Shown here piece after piece: positions 37,237 to 46,317 of a stretch of DNA of 64,000 bases. The translations under genes and the position numbers were made by a program. How positions within the stretch are numbered: the first letter of the stretch is position 1; every line of letters begins with the position of its first letter. Origin of the DNA: an uncultured Bacteroidales bacterium (GTDB lineage: Bacteria > Bacteroidota > Bacteroidia > Bacteroidales > Bacteroidaceae); NCBI GenBank assembly GCA_902799655.1, contig CADCBH010000002.1:28278-92277 (forward strand), written 5' to 3'. The notes beneath the pieces are model-generated. The model ran no database searches. It worked only from the letters and a program-made list of their open reading frames with translations, and was not told the origin of the DNA.

Positions 37237-38386
37237 AGATTTTCGATATCAGAAGGGCTATGGCACCATCGCCCGTTACGTTGCAGGCCGTACCAAACGA
37301 GTCCATTGCGATATAGAGCGTTATCATCAGTGCTTGCTGGTCGGGGGTGAAACCGAGGATGCTCGCCAGTGGTGCCAGTGCTGCCATGATGCTGCCGCCA
37401 GGGACTCCAGGTGCTGCAACCATGACGACACAAAGCATAAGGATGAAGTGGAGGAAGATACCGAAGTTGTATGGGATGCCCTGTAGCAAACAGATGGCCA
37501 GCGCGCACGACACGATCTTTAGCACTGATCCCGACATATGGATGGTCGCCCCCAGTGGGATACAGAAACCGGCTATGTCCTCACTCACCCCGTTCTTGAT
37601 AGTCTGGCGTAGCGTCACGGGAATCGTAGCTGCTGAACTGCTGGTACCCAATGCCGTCATGTAGGCAGGCAGCATGTTCCATAGCAGACGCAGTGGATTG
37701 CGGTGCACGACGACACCTGCCACAACATACTGATAGAGCAATACAAAGATATGGAGGGCAAAGATAATCAAAATGACACGTGAGAATACGGAGAGGATAT
37801 GCCACACTTGTCCCGTGAATGTCATGGAGAGGAAGATGCCGAAGATATAGAGCGGCAATAGCGGGATAATCAGATAGTGGATGGTTCTGGTCACCACCTC
37901 GCGGAACTCCTGGGCTCCAGCCTTCAGCGTGGGTAGTTGGCAGTAGGCGATGCAGATGCCTGAGATAAACGAGAAGATGAGTGCCGCCATGATATCGACG
38001 ATAGGGGGAATCTGTAGCTGGAAGTAGGGAGCGATATTGCCTGAAGCCCCTTCTACGCCTGTTGTAGCCACCTGTCCCACCATGGCAGGGAAGCACAGTT
38101 GTCCGACACCATACGACAGGACGCCACAGAATACCGTATCGGCATAAGCGATTGCTATCGACACCAGCAACAGTTTGCCTGCTGTCCGTCCTATTTCTCC
38201 AATGGCAGGGGTCACTAGTCCGATGATGATGAGTGGAATGAGGAATCCCAGCAGTTGACTAAACAAACCGTTAAAGGTTGCAAAGACGCGTACTATGGGC
38301 TCGCCCAGAAATAGTCCTAGTACGATACCCAATACGATAGCCAGCATGATGCGTGGCAATAGTCCTATTCTCTTTATAGCTATCAT
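37217..38386 (-). CDS. Dicarboxylate/amino acid:cation symporter (DAACS family)
   Basis: The 389-residue inner-membrane protein begins MIAIKRIGLLPRIMLAIVLG and has the glutamate-transporter-fold serine-rich hairpin (ALGTSSSAATIPVTLRQT) and the second re-entrant region with MDSFGTACNVTGDGA. It should take up glutamate, aspartate, C4-dicarboxylates or another small anion with Na+ or H+. The frame is open to 38629, but a -7 element directly before ATG 38386 and the typical start make this the likely beginning, with an almost leaderless mRNA. Confidence 0.88.
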   Translation of the reverse strand: MIAIKRIGLLPRIMLAIVLGIVLGLFLGEPIVRVFATFNGLFSQLLGFLIPLIIIGLVTPAIGEIGRTAGKLLLVSIAIAYADTVFCGVLSYGVGQLCFPAMVGQVATTGVEGASGNIAPYFQLQIPPIVDIMAALIFSFISGICIAYCQLPTLKAGAQEFREVVTRTIHYLIIPLLPLYIFGIFLSMTFTGQVWHILSVFSRVILIIFALHIFVLLYQYVVAGVVVHRNPLRLLWNMLPAYMTALGTSSSAATIPVTLRQTIKNGVSEDIAGFCIPLGATIHMSGSVLKIVSCALAICLLQGIPYNFGIFLHFILMLCVVMVAAPGVPGGSIMAALAPLASILGFTPDQQALMITLYIAMDSFGTACNVTGDGAIALLISKIYEKKHD

Positions 38387-38390
38387 GCTG

Positions 38391-38398
38391 CAAAGATA
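38391..38398 (-). promoter_or_regulatory. Promoter -7 element (TATCTTTG) of the symporter gene
   Basis: Minus strand TATCTTTGC; only four bases separate it from the ATG, so transcription should begin at or within the start codon. Confidence 0.6.
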
Positions 38399-38481
38399 AC
38401 TATAAATCCTGAGAAAGTAGTGTGAAAATTGGAATTTATTTCCGATTTTCGTTGAATAAAACGACCGGTTCGCTGAAAAGA

Positions 38482-38513
38482 TTTGGGGAACATCCAGTTC
38501 TTTGTTACCTTTG
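38482..38513 (+). promoter_or_regulatory. Promoter: TTTG, 20 bp, TACCTTTG
   Basis: TTTG at 38482-38485 and TACCTTTG at 38506-38513, 45 bases before ATG 38559. Confidence 0.8.
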
Positions 38514-38558
38514 TGGCAAATAAATAATAAATAGGTAATCACAAAACAAATTGCAAAA

Positions 38559-40349
38559 ATGAAAAAGATCATGATGATGTCAATGCTGACAACTGCTATG
38601 GTGGTGTTGGCGGCATGTACGAAAGACAATGCGAATGATTGGTATCAGGGAGGTATCATTAATAATGGTGGCGGCACGACAGGCGGTGGTGCTGTGACGG
38701 AGGCTACAGGTGAGCTGAGCACCTTCGATATCACCATTGACAAGACAACAGCGGAGCCTTCTGATGTGGCGACAGCCACCTATCCCGAAGCCAACGACGC
38801 CATCAGCACGCAGAGCTTCACAACAACGGTAGCTATCGATATGGCTAACCCTGTGGAGAAGACGGAGAACGGTGTAACCATCACTGTTACCGATGGCAAA
38901 TACGTCACTGCAGACCATGGCAAGACAACGGGCGTCTGCTATGTGGTGAGTGGTACAACTACCGACGGTTCGTTGACCATTGGAGGCAGTGCCGACTATG
39001 AGGTGAACCTGAATGGTACGAACATCACCAATTCGCAGTCGACAGCGCTCAATCTAGACAGCAAGAAGGCTGCCTATGTTGTGCTGACGGGTAGCAACAC
39101 GCTGACTGACGGCACTGTTGAGGACCATAAGAGTGCTCTCTATGGCAAAGGCAAGATATTGTTTAGTGGTACAGGTTCGCTCACTGTGAATGCCACCTAC
39201 AACAACGGCATCCATGCAAAGAGCTATGTGGTATTCGACAAGGGCGTCAACGTGTATGTCAATGCTACTAACCACGGCATTAAGGCGTCGGATGCAGTTA
39301 TCAACGGTGGTATCATCAATGTGGAGACGGCTGGACTGGGAGCAAAGGCTATCAATTGTGACTATAACATCACCATCAATGGCGGACGTACTACCGTGCT
39401 GGCTACAGGCAATGGCGAGTGGGACGAGGAAGACATGGAAACAAAGGCGGCCTGTGGCATCAAGTGTGACAGCGTGCTGACCATCAACGGTGGTGAGGTA
39501 TATGCTAAGGCAACAGGCAGTGGCGGAAAGGGCCTGAAGGCTGACTGGGAGGGCTACATTAACGGTGGCAAGATTCGTGTTATCACCACTGGTGGCCTCT
39601 ACTACAGCAATGGCACCACTGAGAATCACAACTACAAGGGCAATACCGACAATCTGGACGATGCTTACACCTCGTCGCCTAAGGGTATCAAGATCGGAAC
39701 AAAGAACGAACATGGTGTGCTGAATATCACGGGTGGAGATGTGATGGTACGTACCGCAGGCACCAACGGTGAGGGCATCGAAAGCAAGGGCACACTTGAT
39801 ATCACGGGAGGCAGTGTAATGGTAGCAGCTTACGATGATGCCATCAACTCATCCGGCGACCTCACTGTCAGTGGAGGTACTGTGGTAGCTGTAGGACTCA
39901 ATAACGACGGTATCGATGCCAACGGTAACCTATATTTCAAGGGAGGTACCATTATTGCCTATGGTGCAAGTGGCACTGAAGCCGGCATCGACTCTGACGA
40001 GAGCCATGCGCTCTACATCACAGGAGGTAATATCTTTGCTATCGGCGGACGCATCGATGCCAGACTCGGCTCTACCTCACAAGGACTAGTGCAGACCTCT
40101 GGATCGGTCAGTGCCAACAGTACCGTCACCATTGCCAGCGGTTCGACAACTTTGGCAACCTTTACCATGCCGCCATACTCCAATAGTAATGGCACCATTC
40201 TTGTGACGGCTCCAGACATGAAGAGTGGCAGTAGCTATACGCTGACATTGGGCAACTCAACGCAGAATGTCACGGCCTCAAATACTATCAGCAGTCAGAT
40301 GGGCGGTGGCCCTGGCGGTATGGGTGGTGGCCCTGGTGGCAGATGGTAA
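38559..40349 (+). CDS. Lipoprotein with Cthe_2159-type (PF14262) carbohydrate-binding beta-helix
   Basis: The 596-residue protein has a lipoprotein signal (MVVLAACTKDN). After a Gly-rich linker comes a long right-handed beta-helix with many turns such as GSLTIGGSADYEVNLNG, GSLTVNATYNNGIHAKSYVV, GVLNITGGDVMVRTAG and GTLDITGGSVMVAAYDD. This matches the Cthe_2159 family, whose founding member binds cellulose and pectin-like polysaccharides. The C-terminus is Gly-, Met- and Pro-rich (MGGGPGGMGGGPGGRW). It is probably surface-exposed. It heads an operon with a second LytS/LytTR pair. Confidence 0.8.
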   Translation: MKKIMMMSMLTTAMVVLAACTKDNANDWYQGGIINNGGGTTGGGAVTEATGELSTFDITIDKTTAEPSDVATATYPEANDAISTQSFTTTVAIDMANPVEKTENGVTITVTDGKYVTADHGKTTGVCYVVSGTTTDGSLTIGGSADYEVNLNGTNITNSQSTALNLDSKKAAYVVLTGSNTLTDGTVEDHKSALYGKGKILFSGTGSLTVNATYNNGIHAKSYVVFDKGVNVYVNATNHGIKASDAVINGGIINVETAGLGAKAINCDYNITINGGRTTVLATGNGEWDEEDMETKAACGIKCDSVLTINGGEVYAKATGSGGKGLKADWEGYINGGKIRVITTGGLYYSNGTTENHNYKGNTDNLDDAYTSSPKGIKIGTKNEHGVLNITGGDVMVRTAGTNGEGIESKGTLDITGGSVMVAAYDDAINSSGDLTVSGGTVVAVGLNNDGIDANGNLYFKGGTIIAYGASGTEAGIDSDESHALYITGGNIFAIGGRIDARLGSTSQGLVQTSGSVSANSTVTIASGSTTLATFTMPPYSNSNGTILVTAPDMKSGSSYTLTLGNSTQNVTASNTISSQMGGGPGGMGGGPGGRW

Positions 40350-40389
40350 GTGGTTAATTATGACTTGAAACAATACAATAAATCTGAAG

Positions 40390-41541
40390 ATGTTGCGTTT
40401 ATTTCAATGCATGAAGATACAGTCGCGACATGAGAACGTGATATACTTGGCACTCTGGGGCATGCTCTTTGCTGCTCCAGTGCTGACGTTGTATCTACGT
40501 ACCGTTAGCGATACCGATATCACCTTCGATTGGAGGGAGATATGGATGATATGGCGCCTCTTTGCGGTATTCCTCGGTATCTTCCTCGTCCATAACTTCT
40601 TCCTGGCTCCCCTCTTGGTCTATCAGCAGAGACGCATTCTCTATGCCTCACTGGTGGGTGCTATACTGACGGTCTTCGTGGCCTATCAGTGTACGCACCG
40701 CCCGCAGATGATGAAGCGCGACTTCCGTCCACATAAGATGGAGCAGCCGATGGATGGTGAGCGTCCGCCCTTTGCAGAAGAAGGCAAACTACCAAGAGAG
40801 CCACGTGGTGAGTTCCGTCCGCGTCGCCACGTGCCACCGGCATTTATCGGTCAGCATGACATTGTGGCCGTGGTCATCCTCGTCCTGATGTTCGGCATGA
40901 ACCTTGGTGTGAAGTTCTTCTTCAAGAACCGCATCGACCAGAAGAAACTCGTCGCCCTGGAAAAAGAGAATCTGGAGCAGCAACTGGAGTATCTGAAGTA
41001 TCAGATTAATCCCCATTTCTTTATGAACACGCTCAACAATATTCATGCATTGGTGGACATCGACCCAGAAAAGGCCAAGACCACCATTCTGGAATTGTCG
41101 AGAATGATGCGCTTCATTCTCTATGAAGGTGACAAGAACGGGGTGCCTCTCACACGCGAATTTGACTTCATCCGCCACTATGTCACGCTGATGAAGCTAC
41201 GCTATACCGATAAGGTGGACATTCGTGTCGATTTGCCTGCTGAGGCTCCAGACAAGACGGTGCCACCACTGATGCTTATCAGTTTCATTGAGAACGCCTT
41301 CAAGCATGGCATTAGCTACCAGCATGCCTCGTTTATCGACATCCGTGCCGATGTTGATAACCACCAGTTGCACTTCGTATGCCGTAACTCCAAGGCTGAC
41401 ACTCCCAATCAGGAAAAGGGCGGGGTAGGGTTGGCCAATGTTAAACAACGTCTAAACCTGCTCTATGACAATAACTTTACGCTAAATATAAACGACGCCG
41501 ACGGCGTATATTCCGTCGAACTAACACTCCCGCTGACATGA
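40390..41541 (+). CDS. LytS-type sensor histidine kinase, second copy
   Basis: The 383-residue protein has membrane segments near 18-38, 58-80 and 85-105, then an unusual basic, Pro- and Arg-rich loop of about 50 residues (RPHKMEQPMDGERPPFAEE and on to PRRHVPP), a further membrane segment and the His_kinase domain with INPHFFMNTLNNIHAL (His near 215) and SFIENAFKHGIS. The loop is not usual for LytS kinases and may meet the lipoprotein or a polysaccharide. It overlaps the regulator gene by four bases. Confidence 0.9.
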   Translation: MLRLFQCMKIQSRHENVIYLALWGMLFAAPVLTLYLRTVSDTDITFDWREIWMIWRLFAVFLGIFLVHNFFLAPLLVYQQRRILYASLVGAILTVFVAYQCTHRPQMMKRDFRPHKMEQPMDGERPPFAEEGKLPREPRGEFRPRRHVPPAFIGQHDIVAVVILVLMFGMNLGVKFFFKNRIDQKKLVALEKENLEQQLEYLKYQINPHFFMNTLNNIHALVDIDPEKAKTTILELSRMMRFILYEGDKNGVPLTREFDFIRHYVTLMKLRYTDKVDIRVDLPAEAPDKTVPPLMLISFIENAFKHGISYQHASFIDIRADVDNHQLHFVCRNSKADTPNQEKGGVGLANVKQRLNLLYDNNFTLNINDADGVYSVELTLPLT

Positions 41542-42245
41542 TACGATGCATGGCCATTGACGACGAGCCTCTGGCGCTCCAGCAGATTGCTGCCTATATC
41601 GGCAAAGTTCCCTATCTCGAATTGGCTGCCCAGTGCCAGAGCGCTCTTGAGGCACGACAGTTTCTGATGAACGACACTGTCGATGCCATCTTCTGCGACA
41701 TCAATATGCCCGACCTCAATGGCATGGATTTTGTCAAGTCGCTCTCGGCACCGCCACTTATTGTCTTCACCACCGCATATGCTGAATATGCCGTAGAGGG
41801 TTTCAAGGTAGATGCTGTTGACTATCTGCTCAAGCCCTTCGGCCTGCAGGACTTTCAGAGAGCGGCATCACGCCTCAAAGAGCGTCTGTCTCCTAATTTA
41901 GGAGGAGGGGGGAGCGATGATACTATCTTCCTGAAAACGGAATACCGCATCGTAAAGGTCTCTATCCCTGCTATCCGCTATGTGGAAGCCATGAGCGAGT
42001 ATCTGAAGGTGTATATCGATGGAGAGGCCAAGCCCATTATTACCCTGCTCTCGATGAAGAAGTTAGAGGAACGGCTGCCTGCTAATTTCATGCGTATCCA
42101 CCGCTCTTACATCATCAATCTCGACAAGATTCAGGAGGTCAACAAAAACCGGGTCATCATGGATCAGGAGACCTTCCTGCCCATTGGCGATATGTTTAAG
42201 GAGACGTTCCAGAGTTATCTCGATGCCAAATTTCTTGGCAAATAA
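41538..42245 (+). CDS. LytTR response regulator, second copy
   Basis: The 235-residue protein has a receiver (AIDDEPLAL; phospho-Asp in IFCDINMPDLNG near 55; Lys in DYLLKPFG) and a LytTR domain with KTEYRIVKVSIPAIRYVEAM, and RIHRSYIIN. The linker between the two domains carries LSPNLGGGGSDD, coded by a palindromic and G-rich sequence at 41890-41911 that looks like an inserted repeat. Partner of the kinase at 40390. Confidence 0.93.
   Translation: MIRCMAIDDEPLALQQIAAYIGKVPYLELAAQCQSALEARQFLMNDTVDAIFCDINMPDLNGMDFVKSLSAPPLIVFTTAYAEYAVEGFKVDAVDYLLKPFGLQDFQRAASRLKERLSPNLGGGGSDDTIFLKTEYRIVKVSIPAIRYVEAMSEYLKVYIDGEAKPIITLLSMKKLEERLPANFMRIHRSYIINLDKIQEVNKNRVIMDQETFLPIGDMFKETFQSYLDAKFLGK
41890..41904. 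repeat. Dyad CTCCTAATTTAGGAG inside a response-regulator linker
   Basis: A perfect 7-1-7 dyad followed by GAGGGGGGAG. It codes for the Leu/Gly-rich interdomain linker and looks like intergenic repeat sequence that entered the gene in frame. Confidence 0.7.
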
Positions 42246-42246
42246 T

Positions 42247-42277
42247 TTTGGTTTTCGCTCATTTTGCATTATCTTTG
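42247..42277 (+). promoter_or_regulatory. Promoter: TTTG, 19 bp, TATCTTTG
   Basis: TTTG at 42247-42250, TATCTTTG at 42270-42277, 33 bases before ATG 42311. Confidence 0.8.
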
Positions 42278-42310
42278 CAGCCAAATAAGCTAAACAAAGG
42301 ATAAAACAAC

Positions 42311-42967
42311 ATGAAGAAACTATTTACATTGATACTGATGGCAGCACTTGTGATGCCTGCCTTCGCACAGTTTAATACCAACCGTAGCCGTAGCCGCTAC
42401 AATCATAACGATACCGAAAGCTATTATGGCGTCCGTTTAGGCCTGAATGTTGCGTCATTATCCAGTGATATGGCGGAAGTCGATACTGACAGCAAGACGG
42501 GTTGGGCTTTCGGAGCTGTCTATGGCCATCAATTGGCAAATTCAATGCCTCTGTGGCTGGAAGCTGGTATCATGTACTCTGAAAAGGGTGGTGAGAAAAG
42601 TATCAATGACAAAACAGTTGAGAAGATCACTTATCGACTGTCATATCTGGAAGCACCTATCGTCGTAAAATACGGCTTTGATATCATTGACGACTTGTAT
42701 GTGATGCCATTCTTTGGAGGATACTTCGGATTGGGCATCGCTGGACAGACCAAGACTTATACACGTAATATCGATGACCGTTCTTCTGTATCATCATACA
42801 ATCATTTTAACCGTTTCGACTGTGGCTTGCGTGTAGGCTGCGGCCTTGAATATCAGATGTTGTATGCAGAGATAGGCTTCGATTTCGGTATTACCAATAT
42901 TGGCAAGAGTGACTTTGATGCAGTTCGCAATCGCAGCCTCTTCGTCAATGTGGGTGTGAACTTTTAA
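42311..42967 (+). CDS. Outer-membrane beta-barrel protein (porin-family, OmpA/OmpW-like barrel)
   Basis: The 218-residue protein has a signal peptide (LILMAALVMPAFAQ) and alternating strands ending RNRSLFVNVGVNF, the aromatic C-terminus of outer-membrane barrels. Motifs YYGVRLGLNVASLS and EAGIMYSEKGGEKS are typical of the small porin-family proteins of Bacteroidetes. An eight-stranded barrel is likely. No periplasmic domain or function can be assigned. It stands alone behind its own promoter. Confidence 0.82.
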   Translation: MKKLFTLILMAALVMPAFAQFNTNRSRSRYNHNDTESYYGVRLGLNVASLSSDMAEVDTDSKTGWAFGAVYGHQLANSMPLWLEAGIMYSEKGGEKSINDKTVEKITYRLSYLEAPIVVKYGFDIIDDLYVMPFFGGYFGLGIAGQTKTYTRNIDDRSSVSSYNHFNRFDCGLRVGCGLEYQMLYAEIGFDFGITNIGKSDFDAVRNRSLFVNVGVNF

Positions 42968-42994
42968 TCTTTCATCTTCGAGACATTACAGGGG

Positions 42995-45049
42995 CTAGGC
43001 CTCATAGGGCAGGGTGAGCACAAACCGCGCTCCTGCTGTATATGCTGTATCGAGACGGATATCACCTCCGATACGGCGAGCCAGTGATCGTGCAATGGTC
43101 AGACCGACACCTGTACCGTTGTAGTACTCGTCGAGCTGGATAAACTCCTCGAAGATATGCTCTGCTTCGCTCGCAGGAATACGGGTGCCCGTATCCTCAA
43201 TGGCAAAGAACACCTGCTTGCCGACTACCGAAATAAACAGCAGAGCGTTCTTCTTTTGTAATTTGTCGTGATGCTGTTGCGACTCAGGGGGAGCTGTGAA
43301 TTTGCGCGCATTGTCGAGCAAGAGGGAGAGCGCACGGACAGCAGCTGTCTTGTTGGTCTGAAGCTTGATGGACTTGGCCTCAGGTGACAACTGAAGGTCA
43401 TAACTTAAGTGTGGAGCCTTGGCGATACCCGATCTGTCGGTAGCATCGACGGCAATTTCCAGAGGTGTCACGGTGTCGGTACGCTCGATGATGGTCTGAC
43501 TCTTTGCATCAGAGAGTTCCAGCACTTTATTGACCATACCTGTGATGCGGTCGGTATTCTCCGTAATCTGGCGGTTGATGTCTGCGCGGGTGGCATCATC
43601 AAGCTCCATATCGGGCGAGGTGATGATCTGGGCAAATCCCGACAGAATATTCAGCGGCGTGCGGATTTCGTGGGAAATCTGTTGGATGAAATCACTCTTC
43701 ATGCGTGATGACTCCTCTGCACGGGCGTTAGCGGCCTCCAGATGGCGATAAGCTATCTCCAGACGCATAGCGGCACGATGGCGGAAATAGATGAAGAGCG
43801 TCAGACCGACAATGACCAGTACCAGTGTAGCAAGTGTCATCCATAAGCGCTGCTGGGAGAGTCGTGCGCGTTGCTCAAGGATCTCAGTTTCCTTCTGTTG
43901 GGTATCGTAGATGGTCGCCAACTCCAGAGAGGTGTTCTGGCGTTCCCATACCAAGGCAGAGTCGAGCATCGCACAGATGCGCTGACCGGTGGCAATAGCT
44001 GAGTCGATACGATGGGCACCGACGTTAGCCATATACTTAGGCACCATGTAGGTCTGGATATTGTCTAAGGTCATCTTGAGATCGTAACGCGTCAACTGGG
44101 TTTCTAAGACCTCGAACATCTTGGCAGCTTCCTCCCAGCGCTTGGCTGTCATGAGGTAGTTGGTTGCCTCAATGTTGCCATCATTGGTCTTGGAATACTG
44201 TGTGGCCTGAGCTACCTCATAGGCTTTGGCGGCTTCCTCATGACGGTTGAGGCCCTCTAGGGCACAACCGCGGTAGTAGTTCAGACGCGCCCACTCCTTA
44301 TCTATAAATATAGTGTCGGCCAGCGGATGACGGCGGTAGTGTGAAAGCATACTGTCCAACCGTTCTGTCCAGATGTAGGCATCAGTATAATGCCCCGTCT
44401 GAGCATAGGAGTCGGTGATGGTAATCATGCCGATGATTGCTGTCGAGATATTGCTGATCGGCTCTTCTGACGCTGTGATGCGCAGATACGACTCATAGGC
44501 CATTGAATAGCTGGAAGAGGCTTCCTGCAGACGGCCTAGTTTCAATTGGCAGTTGCCAATGAATGTCAGCAGGTTTGCATAGTCAGAATTATCGGTGTAG
44601 TCGCGATTGTCCATCAGTTTCATGGCATGAACGGCTACTTTGATGGTGCCTTCGAAGTCGGACTTCAGAAAAAGGAGACTTGCCAGACGATTCGCAGTCT
44701 TGGCATAATATGCCAGATCTTCGATGTTGTCGATGGACTTGGAGGTGGCTGCTTTCCACTCCATCTCTGCCAGGCGCATCTTACGCATGCGCGAATAGGC
44801 ATAGCCGCGCCAATAGAATGCTTTCTGGTCGGAGAGCGTGCCTTTATGCTGTAAGGTGTCTGCAAGGTATAGGATGCGTTCGTAGTCATGTGCCTTGTAG
44901 GCGGCATTCACCATACTGTCGGCTTCACTCTTTTGCGTCACCACATGGTGCTTTTCCTCGCAAGAAGTGAGCATCAGAACAGACCACAAAGCTACGAATG
45001 CGAATAACTGCAGCAAGGGTTGGAGGATATCATGCTTAACGTTCTTCAT
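42995..45049 (-). CDS. TPR-containing membrane histidine kinase
   Basis: The 684-residue protein has a lipoprotein-like or anchor N-terminus (LWSVLMLTSCEEK), a periplasmic tetratricopeptide region (about 40-390), a membrane segment near 400-420 (LWMTLATLVLVIVGLTLFIY), and dimerisation and ATPase domains with ISHEIRTPLNILSGF, LLLDNARKF and GTGVGLTIA. The G1 box reads DTGTRIPAS where DTGPGIP is usual, which may reduce or change ATP binding. No receiver domain is present. The ATG at 45049 is chosen because the -7 element at 45071-45078 lies just upstream. It is divergent from an AraC-type regulator. Confidence 0.88.
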   Translation of the reverse strand: MKNVKHDILQPLLQLFAFVALWSVLMLTSCEEKHHVVTQKSEADSMVNAAYKAHDYERILYLADTLQHKGTLSDQKAFYWRGYAYSRMRKMRLAEMEWKAATSKSIDNIEDLAYYAKTANRLASLLFLKSDFEGTIKVAVHAMKLMDNRDYTDNSDYANLLTFIGNCQLKLGRLQEASSSYSMAYESYLRITASEEPISNISTAIIGMITITDSYAQTGHYTDAYIWTERLDSMLSHYRRHPLADTIFIDKEWARLNYYRGCALEGLNRHEEAAKAYEVAQATQYSKTNDGNIEATNYLMTAKRWEEAAKMFEVLETQLTRYDLKMTLDNIQTYMVPKYMANVGAHRIDSAIATGQRICAMLDSALVWERQNTSLELATIYDTQQKETEILEQRARLSQQRLWMTLATLVLVIVGLTLFIYFRHRAAMRLEIAYRHLEAANARAEESSRMKSDFIQQISHEIRTPLNILSGFAQIITSPDMELDDATRADINRQITENTDRITGMVNKVLELSDAKSQTIIERTDTVTPLEIAVDATDRSGIAKAPHLSYDLQLSPEAKSIKLQTNKTAAVRALSLLLDNARKFTAPPESQQHHDKLQKKNALLFISVVGKQVFFAIEDTGTRIPASEAEHIFEEFIQLDEYYNGTGVGLTIARSLARRIGGDIRLDTAYTAGARFVLTLPYEA

Positions 45050-45070
45050 CGGTTGAATTGATTTTGTGGG

Positions 45071-45078
45071 CAAAATTA
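45071..45078 (-). promoter_or_regulatory. Promoter -7 element (TAATTTTG) of the TPR kinase gene
   Basis: Minus strand TAATTTTGC 21 bases before the ATG. No TTTG at the normal distance; instead two TTTG-N3-CAAA repeats lie further upstream, as expected for an activated promoter. Confidence 0.6.
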
Positions 45079-45106
45079 CACTTTTTCTGCGACATAAGCG
45101 ATACCA

Positions 45107-45137
45107 TTTGGTACAAAAACATGTCGTTTGATACAAA
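45107..45137. promoter_or_regulatory. Candidate AraC-type binding repeats TTTGRTACAAA x2
   Basis: TTTGGTACAAA (45107-45117) and TTTGATACAAA (45127-45137) are direct repeats 20 bp apart, each also a dyad TTTG-N3-CAAA. They lie between the divergent TPR kinase and AraC genes, at about -41 to -71 from the kinase start, a typical activator position. Confidence 0.6.
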
Positions 45138-45187
45138 TACTAATCCTAAAATTTAATGCATAATACCTTTTTTTTTGCCTAAAGTGC

Positions 45188-45216
45188 TTGTAATCAATGA
45201 AAAAGTTGTATATTTG
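45188..45216 (+). promoter_or_regulatory. Promoter of the AraC-type gene: TTG, 18 bp, TATATTTG
   Basis: TTG at 45188-45190 and TATATTTG at 45209-45216, 21 bases before ATG 45238. Confidence 0.65.
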
Positions 45217-45237
45217 CAGACATAAAGCATATTTGTT

Positions 45238-46317
45238 ATGGACAATTACTATTGGTACGGTTTGGCGGCACTGATGTATTTGCTGACGTGTTGGGTGTTT
45301 TCGTTTGTTAGAGCATTCCATACATGTCAGATTCCCAAGAAACTGGTTGATTACATCTGGCCCGACCGTAAGGCGCAGATTATTATCTATGCGGGAGCAA
45401 CGGTGTTGCTGCCCTATATCTACAACCCGACCAGTGAAGCGGCATGGTTGATGGAGAAAACGTATTTCCCTTGTACTTATTACTTCTATTGCGGCTTGTT
45501 GCTTTACTATTTCTTCGGAACGGTGAAACAACGCAACGGACTGTGGCGCAGGGTGACCCAATTGGCAGGATGTCTCATGTTGGTAGCTATGGTGCCGCTG
45601 ATAGCTCATGCATGGCTGCGCGGGGGATTGTTTACACCTTCTGGAGCCCGCTTGTGGAGTCAGGTGTGCTGTGGGGTGAGCCTCATACTGATGGTTTATG
45701 CAGGATGGTCTATGTGGAAGATGTGGCTATGGATCAATGAAGCCCGCGACGAAAACTACTCGAACCCCGATGACTTCCCTATCGACTATGCTCGTAGGGT
45801 ATGGTTGTCGCCAGTATTGTTTACACCTTTGCTGTGGCCTCCCTATCTGCTCGACTCACCCGATGTGATGGCAGTGATGAATGTGCTGCTGGCTATCTCG
45901 AATATAGCACTGCTGCTCTTTGTAATGCCGGCCTGGCGTAGAAAGTTTACCATGGTGGCCACTGACGATAATGAGCAGGAGGAGGAACAAGACGGGCTGG
46001 CAGAAGAACGTACCAACCGTATTGCTGCTGAGATAGAGTTGTTTGTGAAAAACAGGGAGGGCTATCTGAATCCTCACCTGAGGCTTGAACACGTCGTGGC
46101 TCGTTGCAGCTACAGCAGGTCATACGTATCGAAGGTCTTCCAAGATCGCTTTGGCGGTTTTTCCAACTATGTCAACGGCTTGCGCCTTGAGCATTACGAG
46201 AAGTACATCAAGGAACATCCTGAGGCAACCATGGATACTGCTGCCCAAGCCAGCGGATTTACGACCTACAGGGCGTACTATAGAGCTAAGGAGAAGGTTA
46301 GAACGGATAGCCTATAG
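45238..46317 (+). CDS. Membrane-anchored AraC-family regulator
   Basis: The 359-residue protein has six or so hydrophobic segments in the first 235 residues (YWYGLAALMYLLTCWVFSF to LLAISNIALLLFVMPAW) and an AraC-type double helix-turn-helix at about 275-355 (RLEHVVARCSYSRSYVSKVF, then FSNYVNGLRLEHYEKYI). Transcription factors with a membrane-bound sensor region are known in Bacteroidetes. It is divergent from the TPR kinase gene, with likely binding repeats between them, so it probably controls that gene. Its 3' end overlaps the convergent tamL gene by 20 bases. Confidence 0.85.
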   Translation: MDNYYWYGLAALMYLLTCWVFSFVRAFHTCQIPKKLVDYIWPDRKAQIIIYAGATVLLPYIYNPTSEAAWLMEKTYFPCTYYFYCGLLLYYFFGTVKQRNGLWRRVTQLAGCLMLVAMVPLIAHAWLRGGLFTPSGARLWSQVCCGVSLILMVYAGWSMWKMWLWINEARDENYSNPDDFPIDYARRVWLSPVLFTPLLWPPYLLDSPDVMAVMNVLLAISNIALLLFVMPAWRRKFTMVATDDNEQEEEQDGLAEERTNRIAAEIELFVKNREGYLNPHLRLEHVVARCSYSRSYVSKVFQDRFGGFSNYVNGLRLEHYEKYIKEHPEATMDTAAQASGFTTYRAYYRAKEKVRTDSL

